Shown here one piece after another: positions 41,741 to 55,123 of a stretch of 64,000 nucleotides of DNA (within the stretch, counting starts at the first letter, position 1; the number at the start of each line of letters is the position of its first letter). The notes under the pieces are model-generated. The model ran no database searches. It had not been told where the DNA came from and was given only the letters and a program-made list of their open reading frames with translations. The position numbers and the translations under genes were made by a program. Source of the stretch: Prunella strophiata (Eukaryota > Chordata > Aves > Passeriformes > Prunellidae); NCBI GenBank assembly GCA_036583965.1, contig JAZBQD010000027.1:29829001-29893000 (forward strand), in the 5' to 3' direction.

Positions 41741-42794
41741 GGCTTGGGGGTTCTCTACAACTACAATTCTACACAGTCCCAGTATGTGCCCTGTGCTTAC
41801 CCCTTCATCCAGGTAAATCTGTAACCTCTGCACCAGCAGCCTTTATTCATCATTGTGACTGACAGCTCTGGACATGGAGACCAGTTTGTCACTCTGTTAA
41901 ATGTCACTCTTGGCTGTAAGGCACATGCTACTTATAAATGTGACATTTTTTTAATGTTCCAAAGAGTGTTTTGCTGTGTGCTGTGCATCTTGCAGGTTTG
42001 GAAAGAAAAATTTCCCCAGGACAGGAAATAGATATAAAATGACAGGAGATGTAAACTATTTACTTTGGTGAGCAGTCTTTTAACTCTTTGTCCTTCTCTC
42101 CCAGCTTTGTAAATGTCCATTAAATACCTCATAAAATATTATCATGGTATAAGGAATTTGATAATCCTGATGGTTTACAAGACATTTGATTTGGCCCAGG
42201 TAATGCTGCTCACAATCATTTGTCAACTTAACTGTCACTACAAACAGCTTTTGTGCTGGTGGTCTTTGGGTGCTTGGGTTTTGGTTTTTTGGAAAGGACT
42301 TTGCTAATTGCACAAAAGAGAGGTATTTCAATTTGTTCTTTCTCTCTATGAGTTTACTGATTTTAATTACATTTTCTCAGTAAAAGGCATTAATACAAAG
42401 TATTATAATAGAACTTTGTAAGCTTTCTTACTCATGAAAATTTCAGTTACTGAATTTTTAGGAAAAGAAGTGTACATTATCTACTTTGTCATATTGGTAA
42501 CTCTGTAAGCAAAACATAATATGTAATTGAAGTTGCATCTTCTTATCTGGAATGTCTGGTAAAAGTATTAAATTTGGTAATAATATGCCAAACTAATATA
42601 CTTCTGAAACAAGTATCAATGGAAATAAAACATTTATTTTAAAAATTACCACATTTTAAATTTTACTGTTTTCTTAAGTGCTAGCAAAAAGGACCCTTTT
42701 TCATTTTCTTATTTTCTTTTAGTTTGTGGGCAAACTTGAAAAAGAAAACTGTGTCTCAGCAGTTTTTCAATAGCTTTAAGGAGGAAGCTTCATA

Positions 42795-43460
42795 ACTTCA
42801 CAACCACCCTGGGCAACCTGTGCCAGTGCTCAGTCACCCTCACAATAACAAAGTGTTTCCTGGAGATCAGAGGGAACCTCCTGGATCTCAGTTTGTGAGC
42901 ACTCACTCTGGTGGTGCCACTGGGCCCACTGAAAAGAGCCCAGCTCTGTCTGCTTTGATCCCTCCCTTCAGGGATTTATAGACATGGATAAGATCTCCCT
43001 AAGCCTTCTCTTCTCCAGGCTCAATAGCTCCATCTTCCTCCATCTTCCTCCATCTTCCCTCACAGCAGAGTTGTTCCAGTCCCTCCATCATCATCTTCAC
43101 AGCCCTTCACTGCATTCTTCTGAGCTGAGGAGCCCCAAACTGGAGCCAGCCCTAGAGGTGCTCACCAGTGCTAGCAGAGAAGGATCCCCTCCCTTGGCCT
43201 GCTGGCTGCACTCTCAGTGCAGCTCAGGATCCCAGAAGAGTGCCTATTTTGGCTTGTGTTGGCCTTGGTGCTCTCCAGGCCCTCCAGAGCCTTTCCTGAC
43301 AAAAGCTTTCCAGCCCAGCCAGGTGGCTCCCAGTATGCTCTGGTGCCTGCCTGGTAGTGTTCCTCTCCAGAAGCAGGACTTTGGGCTTCCCCTTCTTGAA
43401 CTTGGGGATGTTCCTGTCAGCCCATTTTCTCAGGCTTGTCAATGGCAATATTATCCTTTA
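42795..43460 (-). mobile_element. CR1 LINE fragment
   Basis: Reversed CR1: GGGCAACCTGTGCCAGTGCT, AAGCCTTCTCTTCTCCAGGC, and the region beyond with GGCTTGTGTTGGCCTTGGTG-like text. A short CATCTTCCTC repeat has expanded near 43035. Confidence 0.85.
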
Positions 43461-44365
43461 TCACTTCCTTCTAATCTTTTCCAATATTCATCACTGATAC
43501 TGAGTTGTTCTGAGTAAGAGAACCACACAGGACTCTTGCAGGACAAGAGCTTTTGTGGCAGTAACTGCTGTGTGCAAGAGTTTCCATTTGTCTCTCTCAA
43601 TAAATATAAAATGAAGTTGTAATGCTCAGCTGGCCAAAGAAGATGCTACTTTCAAGGCCCAAGCCACCAAGAGTGGGTGTGTGGTGGAGGGTATGGGCCA
43701 CCCCTCAGGCTGGCTCAAGAGTCTGTAAGTGACATGGGGAGATCAGCACCGAGGGTCAGGCTGGATGCCCTGGTTCATGGGCAGAAGGTAAAAACCCAGT
43801 ATGTAAAATACTAGTTTGGTCAGAGAAGTGTTCAAAGAGCTGGAATACCTGCTGGAAAAAAATCTTCCATTATGAAAAGGGAAGATATTTCACTTCGTTT
43901 CTTGAATTTCCATCTTCTTTAAAGGGGGAAAAAAAAAAGTTCAAAGATAAGCAAGTATGAATCTCATAGAACTGATTAGTATCTATGTTTCCTAATTCAA
44001 TTTTTAAACTTGTGTGTTAAGCAACTGAATTAAAACATGTTGCTGTAATTGTGGGTTGAGGCATGTATTATCTCCATTAATAGTCTTTATTATTTATGAG
44101 ATATAGGCAATATTCAAATCTTTGCACAAAACTCCTTGGCTAATGCAATCTAAATACCTAAATATAATTAGTGGAACAGTTTGTTAGCATAATCATTGCC
44201 ATGGGCTGTAATTAACATAAATTTAAATTTCATGACCTTGTAGAAGAGATGATAATTGCACAAACCATCATTGTGCTGAGAATGTTTTCCTCTTGAATGT
44301 TGTTTCTTGAAGATGATCGCCATAATATTTTGAAATTATTATTATTATTGTAGTACTTATCTGCA

Positions 44366-44760
44366 TTCAGAGAATCAGAGAATGGTTTGGGTTAGAAGGG
44401 GACCTTGTAAATCACCTGGTTCCAACCTCCCTGCCACAGGCAGCAAAACATTCCTCTAGACCAGTTTGAGACCAGTTTGCTCCAATCCCTGTCCAATCTG
44501 GCCTTGAACACTTCCAGGGATGGGGCAGCCATCTCCAGTATACCTGTGCCAGGGCCTCACCACCCTCACATGGAAGAATTTCTTCCCATCTAACCCTGCC
44601 CTCTGGTAGTGGGAAGACACCCTTTGTCTTGACACCCCAGACCCTTGAAAACAGTCATTCTCTCCATCTTTCCCATATGCTCCCTTCAGAAACTGGAAGA
44701 CCACCATAGGCCACCCCAAATATGCCCTGGCTACTGTTCTTAGGGACAATTTACCAGAGC
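44366..44760 (-). mobile_element. CR1 LINE 3' fragment
   Basis: Begins CAGAGAATCAGAGAATGG, then GGTTCCAACCTCCCTGCCAC and GGATGGGGCAGCCATCTCC. Same orientation as the 42.8-kb piece. Together they could be one element broken by deletion or insertion, but the order of parts makes two insertions likelier. Confidence 0.9.
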
Positions 44761-45617
44761 CTTGCTGACTGGGATTCTAATTTGTTAATTCATGCATCTT
44801 AGATGCTACTGAATGTTCAAAGGGAACAAATTCTTTGATTTGCACTCAGCATCCTGTATCTGGGCACCAAGAGGTTTCTTTAGTGGGAATGATGGAATTG
44901 GTGGAATTGTGGGGTCACACACATAACACTTCTGTCAGGTTTGGGCTCATCTCTCAAGCACCAACTCTCCACTGCTATTTGGTGAAGAAAATTCTACATC
45001 CAAATGGATTTTTTTCAGGCTGTGAACTGCAAACCATGCAGTGGGGTGCATCCTGCACCACACAAACATACCATGCCAGTATTGGCAGCTGGACTGAGCA
45101 GCACCACTGACTGCCATGACCTCAGCAGCTGCCCCTAATCAGTATGGGCTGTGTAGGAGCTATGCCAAGGAAAACATTCCATGGAGTTGTCACTCCATGT
45201 GATTAACCCTTTAGCAGAAGGAGGATCCTCATTCCATGGGTATGGATCTCCTAGCTGGAGAAAGGGACAACAAGTCTTTTGGCTACTGGGGAAAATAGAG
45301 CAAATGGAAGTACCACTGCCATGCAAGCATTTCACAATCAGTGGCTCAGTGTCACAGACTGCTGCTCAGAAGTGCCCAGCCTGAGACTAGCTGCTGGCTA
45401 GACAAGGAGGTGTTTGCATGTCAGCAAATACTACCTGCTGTTTTCTATGTAAGCCAAGATCAATGCATTGAGACCAATTTGAAAATCTGGAGAAGACTTA
45501 AAGCCCTCATGTGATGTGATAACCAAAATTAATTAGTGTAAAATAGCTGTTTTGTGGTCATGCCTTGGGTTTTGTTTCCCAGGTCTCAGGGTAGCTATCG
45601 ACAGGTTTTGGCTGTAC

Positions 45618-46609
45618 TTATTCTCTAAGTAAAATGTCTTTAAATGGGTACCAGCTCTGGTCATCTCCATTATCCCTGAGGGCAGTCTCCAGGGCATCCT
45701 ATCCACTACTTCCTAAAAAACCTGAAAGTTTGCTCTCCAAAAATTTAGGGTCTTAATCACAGCTAGACTTTAAAGTGCTCCTGCATATGAAAGTTAATAT
45801 ATAGAGAAATGTTTACAAAAGCCAGTGTGAAGGAACACAGGGGGAAAAAAAATTCAAAGCAGCTCTCATGGCAAGGATGAAAGCCCACCACTCAGAATTC
45901 CCAGCTGGCATTCACTCCCAAGTGCTGCAGCAATGGAAACTGCCTTTGCCATTGCAGCCCCTGCAGTGCCCTGCAAAGGCAAGGGCTGGCTCACTGCTGC
46001 TGTCCTTCCCTGGCCACGGATTTCAGCCCAGACCTCACAGGTTCTCATCCTGGGCATTCTCAGCTCTGCACTGCAAACGTGCTGCCATCAGGGGATGGTT
46101 CTTTGCTACACTGCATCAACAACGGTGGAGATTATTCCATTCCTGACAATTCAGCAGAGTATAACTTACAGGAAGAGTGAGTCACCTGTGGCCAAAATTA
46201 GGTTCTGGTCCTAATTATTTCGCAGAAATGTTGTGGGACTACTTTGAATATGGTCTCTAATACCTGCTCTGTTTATGCGGCTGTAAAATGGAATTGTTTT
46301 AAAAATTCTTAACAAGAGCGCTACAAGATATAATAGTTCTTCTGCGTGAAGTACTTCTCCAAAGGAGGGTTCCTTTCCACGGTAAGTGGAAGATCAGTGC
46401 TTTTCCCATCCTTCGGTCACAGGACGGGAAATCCCGGGCGCGGCATTGCCCGGCGAGTGCCGGCAGCGACCGCCCGGTGTCCCCCTTGTAGCGCAGAGAG
46501 AGCGCTCGGAGCGCCCAGCCCGGCTGCTCCTGCGGGGCTGGATCACCCAGAGCCCCAGGGATGGCCTGGGAGTGTCCCCGAGGGACCGCGGCCGGCAGCT
46601 CGCACCTGA
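45618..46609 (-). repeat. Inverted repeat, right arm
   Basis: Reverse complement of 38619-39595. The main difference is a ~13-base insertion near 46368-46381 just before the conserved GTAAGTGG, which keeps a donor-like site on the plus strand. The tandem 30-bp repeat at the GC-rich end of the left arm is not expanded here. Confidence 0.85.
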
Positions 46610-49600
46610 GGAGTCACCGGCTGCCAGAACGTCAGGGGAGTCATCTTAGCACCGGAGGAGTCTGCAGAGGGAACAGCAAACTCCAGCTAAAGGTCTGCGC
46701 TGTCAGTTGTTCCATGGGAATTCCTCAGCTGCTGGAAACAATAAGAGAAGCAGCAGCCGCTCCTCCCTCAGCAGAGGAGTGTCCTGGGGGTTGCAGTTTA
46801 AGGACCCAAAGCATCATTTCCTAAAGGTGAAAAGCCGAAAAAGCACAAGCCCTCTGCAGTGCAGGTTCCCTCCCAGAGCCGCTGTGCACTGCTCACACAG
46901 GGCAGAGGAGGCACGGGAGGCTGCAGGCGCTCTCTGCTGCTGAGTCCTGCCTCAGCAGTGTCAGCAGAGAGCCACAGACTGGCAATGATGATCAGGCTCC
47001 CTGGGTTCTCTTCTTTCTTGCATCCTGGATTATGGCACTGAAATTAAATCATTATTTGTGATGGATTCCTCTAAGCTTTTTATTCTCCGCTTCAGATTCT
47101 TGTGCATCCTGGAAAAGACCTGCTTCCCCCTTGGTGTGTGTTTATCTCCTGCTGCACCTTGGCTGGTAAAAAAAAGAATTACTGAGCTGCTGCTTTGGAG
47201 AGGAGAGAAATCACCACAGCCAATGTCTTTCAGGTTCTGAAAGGAAATTTTGTCATCTAATGAAAAGGCTTACAAAACCCAAGAAAGCTTTCTAAAGGGA
47301 ATTGTTTAGGAGGAAATCAAGAGTTCTAGAGAGACTGAATATGTTCACCTTCATTTACCCATTTGCTACAGAAGGAATTATGACTTGCTTTGTGGATCAA
47401 TATACCCTTTTAAATACTTACAAGTGACATTTAAGATAGCACGTTTATGTTAGTAGACAGAGATAGGGAAAGAAATAGAGCCTTTTCCTCAAAATATCAC
47501 AAATCAATAAGCTATGAGATATAATTTTGTAAACTAAAAATCATGGCAAGTCCCTTTAATTCTTGAATATATACATGACCAGCTTAAAAGGTGACAATAA
47601 CTCCTCCCCTATAAGCCAATTTCCTGGCATTAAAGGTTGGAATTCAGAAACCTTCTTGCTGAATCCTTCCATCTTGTGTTATGTGATAAATTCTCTTGAG
47701 GTCATGTTGCATATTTAGAATAATACTTTCATCAAATTCCCATGCTTTCTCTTCCCAGACCTACACTGTTTGGGATTGATTTGTTTCTTCTGGGGGTGAC
47801 ATTTGGCATTCAGAACAGCCAGGTTCAACCTACAATGAATTTGTAGGTTAGGGATACTATAGGATGTAACTGTGGAGATAACCACCAAAGAGGAGAAGGA
47901 AAGTCCTTCAGACTTACTTTCAGTGTTTGTGATACCCCTTTTAGTAATAGATTCACTGGTAATTATCCATTCCCCATGGGCATGCTGAAGGGAGAAAGCA
48001 AATAAACTGATGGAAAAAGAGCTAATTAGCTAATTTTATTTTTTTTTATTAATTTTTTTTTGTGAAAGGAATTACAAGGTGTGTATTTCCAAGTACATCT
48101 GTTTAACCTGAACATTTCCCTAAAGTCCATTTACATGCAAAATGCTCACCAGGCCTGGGACAAATGAAAACGGTGGACAGCTCCCCTCCAGCTGTCAGGC
48201 TTCAACACCCTTCTCCAAAGAGACACACTCCCTTTTCCCCCACCCTGGGAATGACCTAAGGAGGAATATTATAACAAAATGTCCTGGGCATGCCCCCTCC
48301 CACTGGTCTGGGCTGCAACCAGAGCAACTTACTGTCATGAATCCAGAAAAACACAAATATTTCTTGCTCACTAGTAGAACAGAGCATGCCAACTATGCCC
48401 CTGTAGAAGTAATGTAAGCTGAGTTATCACTGAAGAATTTCTTACTGCCTGTCAAATAGAAGAAATCAGATATAATCCAGTGATATCATCTGAGTAATTT
48501 TTTATCTGAATGTTAAGGTGCTGAAATTATTCTAGCTGTCTCCATTCACGTTCAAGCAAAGTGACTTGACATTTAGGCATATTTCTGCAACATCTTGCAG
48601 GTTAAAAGATAAAACCAGGATAATTTATTTCTGGTTGTCAAGCACAATAATTCATTGCTGCTATAGCTCACATAGGGAAAAAATCTGTTCCTCAGTAATT
48701 TAATACTTAGAAGTAATAAAACATCCTTTAGAAAAAAAATGAAGTAAATAAAACTAAATAAAACCAGGACATCTGTCATGGACAGATGCAAAAACATGAT
48801 CATTTGCACTCTAGTGAGATTGGAATTAGACTGGAAATGTATCATATCAATAATGATGTAATCGTGATGACTTGATCTTTATGAAATGCCTCAGGGTGTG
48901 CTAGAGACATTGCCAATGAGTAAGAATAGGTGAATAATACACCTAAAGAGAAGGGAAAGATACAGAAGAGAGGAAGCAGGAAGGGGGAAACAAAAATTGG
49001 ACTAAGTGAATGTCAGGGGTTTCTCACATCTGAGCTGACATCTGTTGCTAGATGAGCTGTTCCTGGAGGTAGGAAGATACCTTGGGTTGTGACTATACAT
49101 TTGTTGAGCAAACAAATCCAGCAAGGATAAAAGTGATCCTGGGTTCATCCCTCACACTCAGGTACTTCAAGCTGCATCAGAGCTCCTCAGAGTCTTTGAG
49201 TAGTATCTTTCAGAAACCTCCATATCCAGGAGACATTTTTGCTTCTTGCTTCAAGCCACAAATCAGTTTGTGTTGTGCATCTGAGCTCTGTGCACCAGGC
49301 ACATGCAGGATAAGGACACTTCTGCTGCTCAGCAGGCTGCCTGCTGATTTGTTTTCCTAATAATCAGAGCTTGCATTGCTCTGATTAGGAAACAATGAAT
49401 CCTGCTGAAATCAACTCTCTGTCTGAGTGCAGGCTTTATCCAGAGCTGCTGAATCCCTAATCCTTACACAGAGTCCTTTCCAAACAACCAGACAATCAGA
49501 TACACTTCAGAAAATATTCTTTACCTTCCCTGTATGTTACAGAAAGCTGAGACAGTGTGTGCTTTGGTATTGAAGAGGCCTCCTGCAATTATATAGATAT

Positions 49601-49839
49601 AACATGAGACAATTTCCCCCACAGGAAGATTATATTGCCATGGTAACCAAGAAAGGAAGTCGATTTAGCATTGGAGTTCACATTTTTCTCAATTTCTGTA
49701 TTAGCATTTTCTCGTGGCAGTTATGTTATTTAGAACCAAAGAACTTTAATCAATGTTATAAAATTTCTGGAAGCAGTGGGAGTTTGCTTACATTATGGGA
49801 AAGTGGTATTTCTGCATTCTAATAAGTAGAGTTTAATAT
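46610..49839. other. No gene recognised
   Basis: Starts with about 350 bases of moderately GC-rich DNA beyond the inverted repeat (46.6-46.97 kb), then ordinary AT-rich sequence. Short open frames only, none with recognisable protein character. No CR1 or LTR that I can name, apart from simple T-rich runs near 48040-48060. Confidence 0.6.
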
Positions 49840-50165
49840 AATTATAAAATGGTTTGGCTTGATCTTTAAAGCTCCTCTAGACCAAGCCTCCTGCCATGAG
49901 CAGGCATAACTTCCACAGTGGAAGGCAGCAGAGTGGAGATATTCCAGAGATCAAATTGCTCAACACTGGCCAAACTGATAATGAGCACTTTCAATGATGG
50001 GGCACCCATAACTTCTCTGTAGCACCCTATTTGAGTGTCTCACCAGCCTCACTGTAGAAGAGATTTTTCCTTTTAGCCAATCTAAACCTACTGTCAGTTT
50101 GAAGGCATTGCCCCTTCTCCTGTCTCTGCAGACCTTCATAAAAAGTCTCTCTCCATGTGTCTTAT
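49840..50165 (-). mobile_element. Diverged CR1 3' fragment
   Basis: AAATGGTTTGGCTTGATC, CTCCTGCCATGAGCAGG, TGATGGGGCACCCATAAC and TCTAAACCTACTGTCAGTTT. Older than the CR1 copies at 2.2 and 37.5 kb. Directly followed by an LTR. Confidence 0.75.
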
Positions 50166-50181
50166 ACCCTCTTTATGTGGA

Positions 50182-50520
50182 TGATGACAGCCTGGTCAGA
50201 GAGAGAGAAAGCTAGACAAGTTTTCCCAGAATCTGCCTGGGAATCTTTAGGGAGCTGGAGATGAACAGTGACAGCCAAACATTAAAGCAACCTGCAGGTG
50301 GTCTTTTTCTAATAATCTGTTTTGCTGTTTTTCTCATTACAAATGGGTGCCTTGTTAATTAACTAATCATGTGAAATGTATTGATTAAATGACCAATCAG
50401 GTCCACCTGTAATGAACTAAGCTATAAAAGAAGAGAGGCTCAAATAAATGAGGCTTTTTGCCACTTTGCCTTCTGATTTGACTCTGTGTCATTTCTGACT
50501 AGATGACTTCATTATATATT
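50182..50520 (+). mobile_element. LTR with CCAAT, TATA and poly-A boxes
   Basis: Starts TGATGACAGCCTGGTCAGAG. Has GACCAATCAGG (CCAAT box, about 50391), GCTATAAAAGAAG (TATA, about 50421) and AAATAAATGAGGC (poly-A signal, about 50443) in the usual U3-R-U5 order. The right border is not certain, and I see no clean target duplication. It seems to have landed at the edge of the older CR1. Confidence 0.6.
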
Positions 50521-50837
50521 CAAAGGCCACAAACTGTCTCCCCAGAAACCTCTCTTCTCTGGCTAGAAGGTCCTACTTTTCACAAGAACCAGGTAATAAA
50601 TTAAGATGGAAGACATTTCAGGAGATCAGCTCATCCAATAGCTCAGAGTAAGAATAATTCTGAAGTCAGATAACTGGCTTAGGGCCTGTGTCTGTTTGAA
50701 TTTTCAAAATTACAAGGAATTGAAACATTTAAAGGAAGATAACTCTCTGGCTCCAGCAGCCTGAGAAAGTTGGGGCTACCACTGCTTTCTGTCCCTCAGC
50801 CCAAGCAGTGATGAAGATGAAGTGCTCCCAGCAGGCA

Positions 50838-50856
50838 CACACACACACACAAAGCA
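50838..50856 (+). repeat. (CA)n microsatellite
   Basis: About eight CA units just after GCAGG. Confidence 0.9.
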
Positions 50857-50992
50857 CACGTATACACTACATGTAGATTACAAATATTGCCAGCAGCCAC
50901 ATCCTGCTCTCTTCTGTGGCTGGGAGGAGTGAGACTGGATGTTTACAAGAGGGCAAACTGGATCCCTCCAGCAGCTCAGACACTCAGCCTGC

Positions 50993-51215
50993 CCAGTGAC
51001 CCCATGTTCCAGCACTGGCAGTGTCCCATGGCCACAGCTCTACTCCAGTTGCTGGTACAGAGCATCACACAGCCCCTAAATCAGTCAGGACTGCCCTGGA
51101 GTGACCTGCCAGTGACCCCACACTCCAGTGTTTGCAGTGTCCCAGGGTGACAGCTCCACTCAGGTTGCAGGTACAGACCATCACACAGCCCCTAAATCAG
51201 TCAGGACTGCCCTGG
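50993..51215 (+). repeat. 117-bp tandem duplication
   Basis: Two copies beginning CCAGTGACCCCA at about 50993 and 51110. Both contain the identical block ATCACACAGCCCCTAAATCA followed by GTCAGGACTGCCCTGG. The first halves have diverged more than the second halves. Confidence 0.88.
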
Positions 51216-51219
51216 TCCC

Positions 51220-54200
51220 ACAGCCAGCACCCCAACTTGCTCACCCCCAGGCCATGGTTCACCAGCTTCTCCAGCCTGATCTTTGCTGCTGCTCTACTGG
51301 CACACCCACTTGTGCTGCAGTTGCTGTTGGTGGAAAGGACTTGTAAAGCCAGGTTTCCTAACAGGAGCTCCACAACCTTTCAGAGCAGTGCTGAAGGAAC
51401 TGTTGTTGATGCTGATGCTGGAGAGTTTTTTGATTGGGGTCATTGATGCTGCAGAATGTGATTTACACTCAGATAACAGCATCACTATGAAGTGTTCATG
51501 TTGTGTAACTACTGAACAGGAGGTTCCAGCATGATGCAGCCACCACAATGCTCTCAGCTTGGTTTGAATTCAGGTGTGGATACTCCACAGCTGCTTTTAG
51601 TGTCTCACCATGGAACCACTGTCCAAAACCCTTGCCTCTTCCTGTGGGGGTGTAATTCTGGTAAATTTTTTTTTTTTAATCAAGAAATAGGATTGCAGAG
51701 TTAAAAGACAAAGCTAGTAGAGTAGCAGATCAATTGCAGAAGTCAGCCTTCTTTTGACTGCCTTCTTCTGATGACCTTCACATTATGTGACAGCATAAAA
51801 TTAAAGAACTTTCTCATGACTACAAGTCTTAGTGTAGCTCCTCTTTATTTCATGTTTCTCCAAGGAATGTTCTGCATCAGAAGAACTAAAAAAAAAAAAA
51901 AAAGTAATTGGAGCAGAGGGTTGTACTTAGTGAAAGATATGTTCTGACTGAATAAATGTCTCCATGCCATTCAAAAATGAATGTTCTAATGCATCCAGAC
52001 AGAATGCTGGCCATCTATGATGTGTAAGCAATTGCTTTGGACAAGTCCCAAACAGATATAAAGAAATGCAAGATTCACTGGGAAATGATGAACTCAGAAG
52101 TGGCAGGGACACACTGCAAGTCAGTGCTCAGAGTGGAGGGTCTAATTCATATTTCTACAGGGGTTTGTCCATTAGTGTCAGAATGTAGTAGAATAGAGCC
52201 TCACTGCAGATTCCTCCCAGACAGTGCTGGGACTTTATTGTAATGAGTTGCAGTGACACACTCCCACTTCCAAATTCTTAGTGGCTCTGGAGTAACTTAA
52301 TCCTTCATGCAAAAACACTGCTGTAGAAGAAGATAGACATTAATTGCTGTATTATGGTTTAAAGAGATCTTGAAAAGTGGCCTTAAATACAGATTATCAC
52401 TGAAATATAAGCAATCCATAATAAAAGCTTTGATAACTGTGTCTTGGTCTTCACATGACACCCACCAAATGTATCTAAAGTACTTACAAAGCCAGCAAAA
52501 TGCAAAAAAAATGTACAGTGATAATCTTGCTTACATTATCATATGAGACAAGGAAGACAAAGATGAAAATGCAATTACCATATGGTGTTGCTCATCATGA
52601 GTGTATTGAATGACCTAATAAATTCTCCATTTCTAGATTATATGAACTCTCATATTTAGAAGTAGATGATACTTCAGTGGTACTTTTAAACAGCTATGCT
52701 TACAGTAATTTGAATTTCCTGTGTTAGGAAAAACTCACTTTTTTTTTTTTATACAATTGAGAGGGGAAAAAGTCCTCAAAGGAAAAACTATTTGTATCAA
52801 GGAGTCAGCTGAACTGGGTGTCTGTCTCTCCCTTAAGAGGTCAACACACACCCTTTTGTCAGTGCTAACATTTTATACCCTGTGGCTGCTGTCCCCTTTC
52901 CCATTGGATGGGTACTCAGGAATTTATTCTCTCTTCTGACCACCTGCTCTTCTCTTCCACTTCCCTCTTATCCCCCTTCCCCCTCTGGTCACAACTTTAA
53001 CCCTGCTTCTCTCCTGATTCCCAAAAACACTTAACAGGTGCAATGAACCCATTGAAAAAAACACACCTACACCATAGATAACAACCAGTAGGAAAGAGAA
53101 TTAACAATTTACCTTTTTTTTTTACTCCACAATCTTTTTGGGCTGAAGCAAAATATTATTTCTTTTCTCACACCTGCCTGTGCAGTAGTAACTCTTGCAG
53201 TTTCTCTTTCCTCTTTCTCTCCCTTTTCCTCTATTTCTTCATTTTCTTGTACTTCTGCTTTAAAAGTGGATAACTAATTAGAAGACAGCAAAAGGTGATG
53301 GGGAACAAAACCCTTACCACTCGTCTGCTTGATAATAAATACATGAAATATTTCTGCATCCATAATAAATACATATAATATTTTGTAATCAGCAATTACA
53401 GAAAGGGCTGTGATTAAACCATCAGGAACCATTGACAAATTAACATAAAATTAATGAAGAAACAATATCTGAAGGTCTTTTATTGTTTGATTTCTACTAT
53501 TATTGTCTCTTAACTCTGATCACTGACAGTGCACAAACATATTTACCCCTCCAGTTCCATTTAGTACTAAACAAAAGTGAACAACCATCTTGTATTACAC
53601 TTCAATCATTCTAATTATTATAATTCATTCTTACTTTGTGGCAATAATGCAGGAAACAATTTGCCAAAGTGATCCTAACAGCAGCCAAATTGTTCCTGTT
53701 TCCATACACACAACAGTTAAGTATGAAGATCTGCAGTCCATTTTTTCCTGCACCTTGACTGTATATCACACCAGATACCTTCCCTTTATAAACACAAATT
53801 CACATTATTTTTTTAACAGGCTCACAAAGCAAAGCTGAATCAGAGCACCTGCCATGATTCTGCTTTGTAACTAATTATAACTAATTTCAAAGTTACTAAT
53901 ATATTTCAATTTATTTGGAAGTAAAGGCCGTCTAATTTACATGGTCAAAATAGTTGATTTATAAGCATGCAAGCACAGAAATTAAGAAACTCTTCCATGT
54001 CCTTTGCATATGTGTTTTAATATATTAACTCAGGTAGGAAAAGCTAGGTCCACAAAAGAAGGTAAAACACCCAGGAAAGGCTGAACTATGATCTGCATAA
54101 ATCCACAAATCAAAATGACAAGATATTATATGCAGATAGGAGAATGGGAGAGAAGATTCACATTAATGGGAAAACCTGAATTTCTGTGTTTGAAAAAATT

Positions 54201-54290
54201 CCATGTGAAGCATTAGAGGTAGTATTAGACTGGTGTTCGATGCACCATCTAAGAAATAATTTGTAATATGAAATGTTCACATTTTTTTAA
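51220..54290. other. No gene recognised
   Basis: AT-rich intergenic DNA with poly-T or poly-A runs near 51668 and 51889. The stretch 52800-53160 (GTGTCTGTCTCTCCCTTAAG, later pyrimidine-rich) may be an eroded LTR, but I cannot support it. No coding signal. Confidence 0.55.
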
Positions 54291-54297
54291 TATAAAA

Positions 54298-54385
54298 TTG
54301 TCACAACCCACCAGTCAGGACAGGGTTGTGACAGTTCTCATCAGGCTGAACAAAGACACCAGAGACCTGTCAGGGAGCTCCTGTG
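54298..54385. mobile_element. Possible older repeat hosting the LTRs
   Basis: TTGTCACAACCCACCAGTCA and GGACAGGGTTGTGAC look like an LTR or inverted-repeat end broken by the insertion at 54386. The sequence at 55124-55595, with an AAATAAAATTTC near its end, could be its continuation. Confidence 0.25.
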
Positions 54386-55123
54386 TGTCCTGGGTTGTAA
54401 GATATGGTTTTGGGGGGTATTCTATTTCCCATCTGTTAGAGGTGGGGCAGTTCTCTTCTGTTCATTGGGCAGTTTTCCTTTATCTCTTCCACAACCAATC
54501 CTCCCTCCAAGAGATCTCTTCTGTTCATGGGTCATTAATTATTAATTACCTTCTGTCCATGGCCAGTGAGTGTCCCTGCAGGGCTGATAAAATTCCATCA
54601 TCCCACTGGGAGATGCTCTGCCCAGGGCAGGAGCCAAGCATTCCTGCCTGGATAGAATCTGACCCTGGGACAGCACAGCAGCCTTTGCCCACTGCTGCAT
54701 TCCCAGAGGAGCAGCTTTCTTCTCCTCTGCATTCCCAGAGGGAGAGCAGGCCCATCTGCAGCAGCCCTGGAGCTGCAGAGGAAAACTCCCCCCTTGTGCA
54801 GGATCCCTGCTGCAGCAGAACCAGCCCTGGCACTGCAGGAGGGCTGCAGCCCCCATGGCATGGGACTGTGCCACCACCCTGACACACTGGGGGCCAGCTC
54901 CTGTTCTCACTCTGGCAGTGTTTTTGGGGTTTTTTTGTACTATTGCATTTGTATTTTTAATTTTCCTAGTAAGGAACTGTTATTCCTACTCCCATATCAT
55001 TGCCTGAGAGCCCCTTAATTTCAAAAATTATAATAATTCATAGAAAGGGGGTTTACATTTTGCATTACAGGGGAGACTCCTGCCTTCCTCAGCAGACATC
55101 CTGGCTGTTCAAACCAAGAAACA
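54386..55123 (+). mobile_element. Solo LTR, ERVL-like, 738 bp
   Basis: Starts TGTCCTGGGTTGTAAGATAT and ends AAACCAAGAAACA. Flanked by CTGTG on the left and CTGTA on the right, a 4-of-5 target duplication of the length typical of ERVL. Open frames within it of up to 204 codons are chance. Confidence 0.75.

Noticed and set aside
54268..54882. 204-codon plus-strand open frame
   Set aside because: Lies mostly within a solo LTR; several frames on both strands are open over the same bases.
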